A stretch of DNA of 8,357 nt, from NCBI GenBank assembly GCA_007133445.1, contig SLMR01000184.1:1-8357 (forward strand), read 5' to 3'. A program made the translations under genes and the position numbers. Source of the stretch: Aquisalimonas sp. Its GTDB lineage: Bacteria; Pseudomonadota; Gammaproteobacteria; Nitrococcales; Aquisalimonadaceae. Positions within the stretch are counted from its first letter, which is position 1; each line of letters begins with the position of its first letter. Under the pieces are notes generated by a model, which saw nothing but the letters and a program-made list of their open reading frames with translations, had not been told where the DNA came from and made no database searches. Shown one piece after another: positions 6,725-8,357 of this stretch.

Positions 6725-7948
6725 GTGCCCTGGTTCAGTTACAAGGCGCGGGACGCCCAGGGCAACCTGCAGGAGGGGCAGCTGGAAGCGGAGACCGTTG
6801 AGGCCGTCGCGGACAGGCTGCTCGGTGACGGCTTTTCGCCGCTGACCATCGAACCCGACCGCAGCCGCCCGCACGAAGGCGACGAGCCCTTCGGTGCGTT
6901 GCTATTCGAACGCCGCGTCACGCTGGACGAGCTCATGGTCTTCGCCCGGCAGATGTACAGCCTCACCCGGGCGGGTGTGCCCATCATTGGCGCCATGACC
7001 GGGCTGGCGGAGACAACACGGCACAAGCGCATGGCCCGGGTGATTCGCGGTGTGGCCGCGGAGCTGGAGAATGGCCGGGCACTGGCGGACTGTCTGCGCC
7101 AGTATCCGGATGTGTTCGACGGCCTGTTCGTGAGCATCATCCAGGTCGGGGAGAACTCCGGTCGCCTGGATGAAGCATTTCTGCAGCTGTCCCGCCACCT
7201 GGAGCGGGAGAAGGCCACGCGCGACCAGATCCGTGCCGCCATGCGCTATCCGGTGATCGTGCTGGTGGCCATCGCCGTTGCCATTGGCGTGATCAACGCC
7301 TTCGTGATTCCGGCCTTCGGGCGCATGTTCGAGAGCTTCGGTGCCGATCTGCCGCTGCCCACCCGGGTGCTGATCGCCACATCCAGCTTTACGGTGCAGT
7401 ACTGGTACCTGGTACTAGGCGGCCTGGCGGCGATGGTGGCAGCATTCAGCTTCTGGAAGCGCACCACCGCCGGTCGCTACCGGTGGGATGCCATCAAGCT
7501 GCGCCTTCCCGTGGTGGGCAGTATCATCCTGCGTGCAACCCTGGCGCGCTTCGGACGCTCGTTCGCCATGGCCATGCGCTCGGGCGTGCCCATCATCACG
7601 GCGCTCACCATGGTGGCCCGCGCCACCGATAACGCCTGGGTCGGTGCGCGCATCGAGGGCATCCGCACGGGCATCGAGCGGGGTGAAGGGCTCACCCGCA
7701 GCGCCGCCAACACGGAGCTTTTCCCGGCCCTTGTGGTGCAGATGATCGCTGTTGGGGACGAGACCGGGCAGGTGGACGACATGCTCGACGAGATGGCGGA
7801 TTTCTATGACCGGGAGGTGGAGTACGACATCAAACAGCTCAACGCCTATCTGGAGCCCATCATGCTCGTGATCGTGGGCCTGCTGGTGCTGATCCTCGCG
7901 CTGGGCGTTTTCCTGCCCATGTGGGACCTGGGCCAGGCCGCACTGTAG
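6725..7948 (+). CDS. mshG: MSHA inner-membrane platform protein MshG (GspF/PilC family)
   Basis: This is the polytopic inner-membrane platform on which MshE acts to insert pilin subunits. It has 407 residues, the usual length for GspF/PilC proteins. The start is GTG, chosen because the product begins MPWFSYKARDAQGN, the classic family opening (xxFxYKARDxxGN), and because no ATG lies in frame near it. A cytoplasmic N-region (1-65) precedes the first T2SSF domain at about 68-192, with FARQMYSLTRAGVPI and VGENSGRLDEAF, ending in the first membrane helix at about 176-196. A second helix lies at about 226-243. The second T2SSF domain at about 272-398 mirrors the first (FGRSFAMAMRSGVPIITAL, VGDETGQVDDML) and ends in a third helix at about 378-397. 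No truncation or frameshift is seen. It abuts mshE with no gap, and its TAG is followed three bases later by the next start. Confidence 0.94.
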   Translation: MPWFSYKARDAQGNLQEGQLEAETVEAVADRLLGDGFSPLTIEPDRSRPHEGDEPFGALLFERRVTLDELMVFARQMYSLTRAGVPIIGAMTGLAETTRHKRMARVIRGVAAELENGRALADCLRQYPDVFDGLFVSIIQVGENSGRLDEAFLQLSRHLEREKATRDQIRAAMRYPVIVLVAIAVAIGVINAFVIPAFGRMFESFGADLPLPTRVLIATSSFTVQYWYLVLGGLAAMVAAFSFWKRTTAGRYRWDAIKLRLPVVGSIILRATLARFGRSFAMAMRSGVPIITALTMVARATDNAWVGARIEGIRTGIERGEGLTRSAANTELFPALVVQMIAVGDETGQVDDMLDEMADFYDREVEYDIKQLNAYLEPIMLVIVGLLVLILALGVFLPMWDLGQAAL

Positions 7949-7951
7949 GCC

Positions 7952-8357
7952 ATGAATCGGCAGTGGCAACGCGGGCTGACACGGCTGGAGTTCGCCATCA
8001 CGGTCAGCGTGATCGGCATACTGATTGTGGTTTTCCTGCAGCGCGCAGAGTTGCTGCAGGGGCGTATCGAGACCCACACCGTGCGGGCCGACATCGATGC
8101 CATGCGCACCGCTGTCACCCTGGCCCGGGTGCGGGGTGACGCCGAGCCGGGCGGTAATCCGGTGGACCTGCTCGAACAACAGGCGTCGCCGGATCCCCGG
8201 CAGTTCGCCGGGGACGGCTTCCGGGAGAGCTACGCGGGCACCATGGACACGGATGACCCGGAGGCCCTGCCGCCTGGCGCCTGGGTGTTCCTGCCGGCCG
8301 AGGGGTGGCTGGTGTACCGGATTCGCCGGCCGGGACAGTTTCTGGACGTGTATCTTC
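7952..8357 (+). CDS. Type IV prepilin-like protein in mshF position (3'-truncated)
   Basis: This reading frame begins at ATG 7952, three bases after the mshG stop, and is still open at the window end (135 codons visible). The N-terminus MNRQWQRGLTRLEF is a short basic type IV prepilin leader. Predicted prepilin peptidase cleavage is after Gly8, leaving Leu at +1 and the conserved Glu at +5 (Glu13). A hydrophobic alpha1 helix spans residues 12-29 and continues as an amphipathic stretch (to about 60). The rest is acidic, Pro/Gly-rich and probably beta-structured (GAWVFLPAEGWLVYRIRRP). No cysteine is visible up to the edge. Position directly after mshG matches mshF in known clusters, but the family is divergent, so no symbol is assigned; a minor pilin is the alternative. 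No good ribosome binding site is visible, so translation may depend on termination of mshG. Confidence 0.83.
   Translation, partial: MNRQWQRGLTRLEFAITVSVIGILIVVFLQRAELLQGRIETHTVRADIDAMRTAVTLARVRGDAEPGGNPVDLLEQQASPDPRQFAGDGFRESYAGTMDTDDPEALPPGAWVFLPAEGWLVYRIRRPGQFLDVYL

Noticed and set aside
7946..7954. Possible fusion of mshG with the pilin gene, since both lie in the same frame separated by TAG-GCC
   Set aside because: MshG ends at its normal family length, and a cytoplasmic prepilin leader needs its own N-terminus. The shared frame is coincidental, and no readthrough signal is apparent.
7415..8179. A 254-codon open frame on the minus strand across the end of mshG and the pilin gene
   Set aside because: It is antisense to a conserved platform protein and a clear prepilin leader. 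The translation is His/Gln/Gly-rich with no motif.

Overview
The window is a single plus-strand operon fragment carrying most of an MSHA-type (mannose-sensitive haemagglutinin family) type IV pilus assembly cluster. Its order is mshJ (5'-truncated) - mshK - mshL - mshM - mshN - mshE - mshG - a pilin-like gene (3'-truncated). This matches the gene order known from Vibrio and Shewanella msh loci. The DNA is strongly GC-rich, and the encoded proteins are visibly rich in Asp and Glu, especially in the linkers of MshK, MshL and MshN and the tail of MshE. That combination suggests a gammaproteobacterium, perhaps a halophilic or haloalkaliphilic one of the Ectothiorhodospiraceae/Halomonadaceae kind. 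The taxonomic guess is inference from composition and gene order only.

Layout: bases 1-615 encode the C-terminal 204 residues of a PilO/GspM-like inner-membrane protein (MshJ). Bases 605-979 encode a small PilP-like periplasmic protein (MshK), probably from a TTG start inside mshJ. Bases 976-2601 encode the lipoprotein secretin MshL. After a 15-base gap, 2617-3537 encodes an ExeA-like AAA ATPase with one C-terminal membrane helix (MshM). Bases 3534-4916 encode a GspB/ExeB-like N-terminus, membrane helix and TPR protein (MshN). Bases 4913-6724 encode the extension ATPase MshE with an N-terminal c-di-GMP-binding (MshEN) domain. Bases 6725-7948 encode the platform protein MshG. From 7952 to the window end runs a type IV prepilin-like protein in the usual position of mshF.

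How they work together (established for the family, inferred here): MshE hydrolyses ATP at the cytoplasmic face of MshG to drive pilin polymerisation. MshJ and MshK, with MshI presumably encoded upstream, form the alignment complex between inner membrane and secretin. MshL is the outer-membrane pore. MshM and MshN resemble the ExeA/ExeB (GspA/GspB) pair that helps a secretin assemble through peptidoglycan. c-di-GMP sensing through MshE would tie pilus extension to surface attachment.

Genes are packed with no intergenic space beyond 15 bases. Three junctions are ATGA overlaps, one is an 11-base overlap and one is a stop directly followed by a start, so translational coupling is likely along almost the whole operon. 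No promoter, terminator, RNA gene, mobile element, repeat array or CRISPR was seen, as expected for an operon interior. I found no evidence of a previously undescribed system. The points worth a second look are start-site choice, variant residues in the c-di-GMP site, the architecture of MshM/MshN, and the unusual prepilin.
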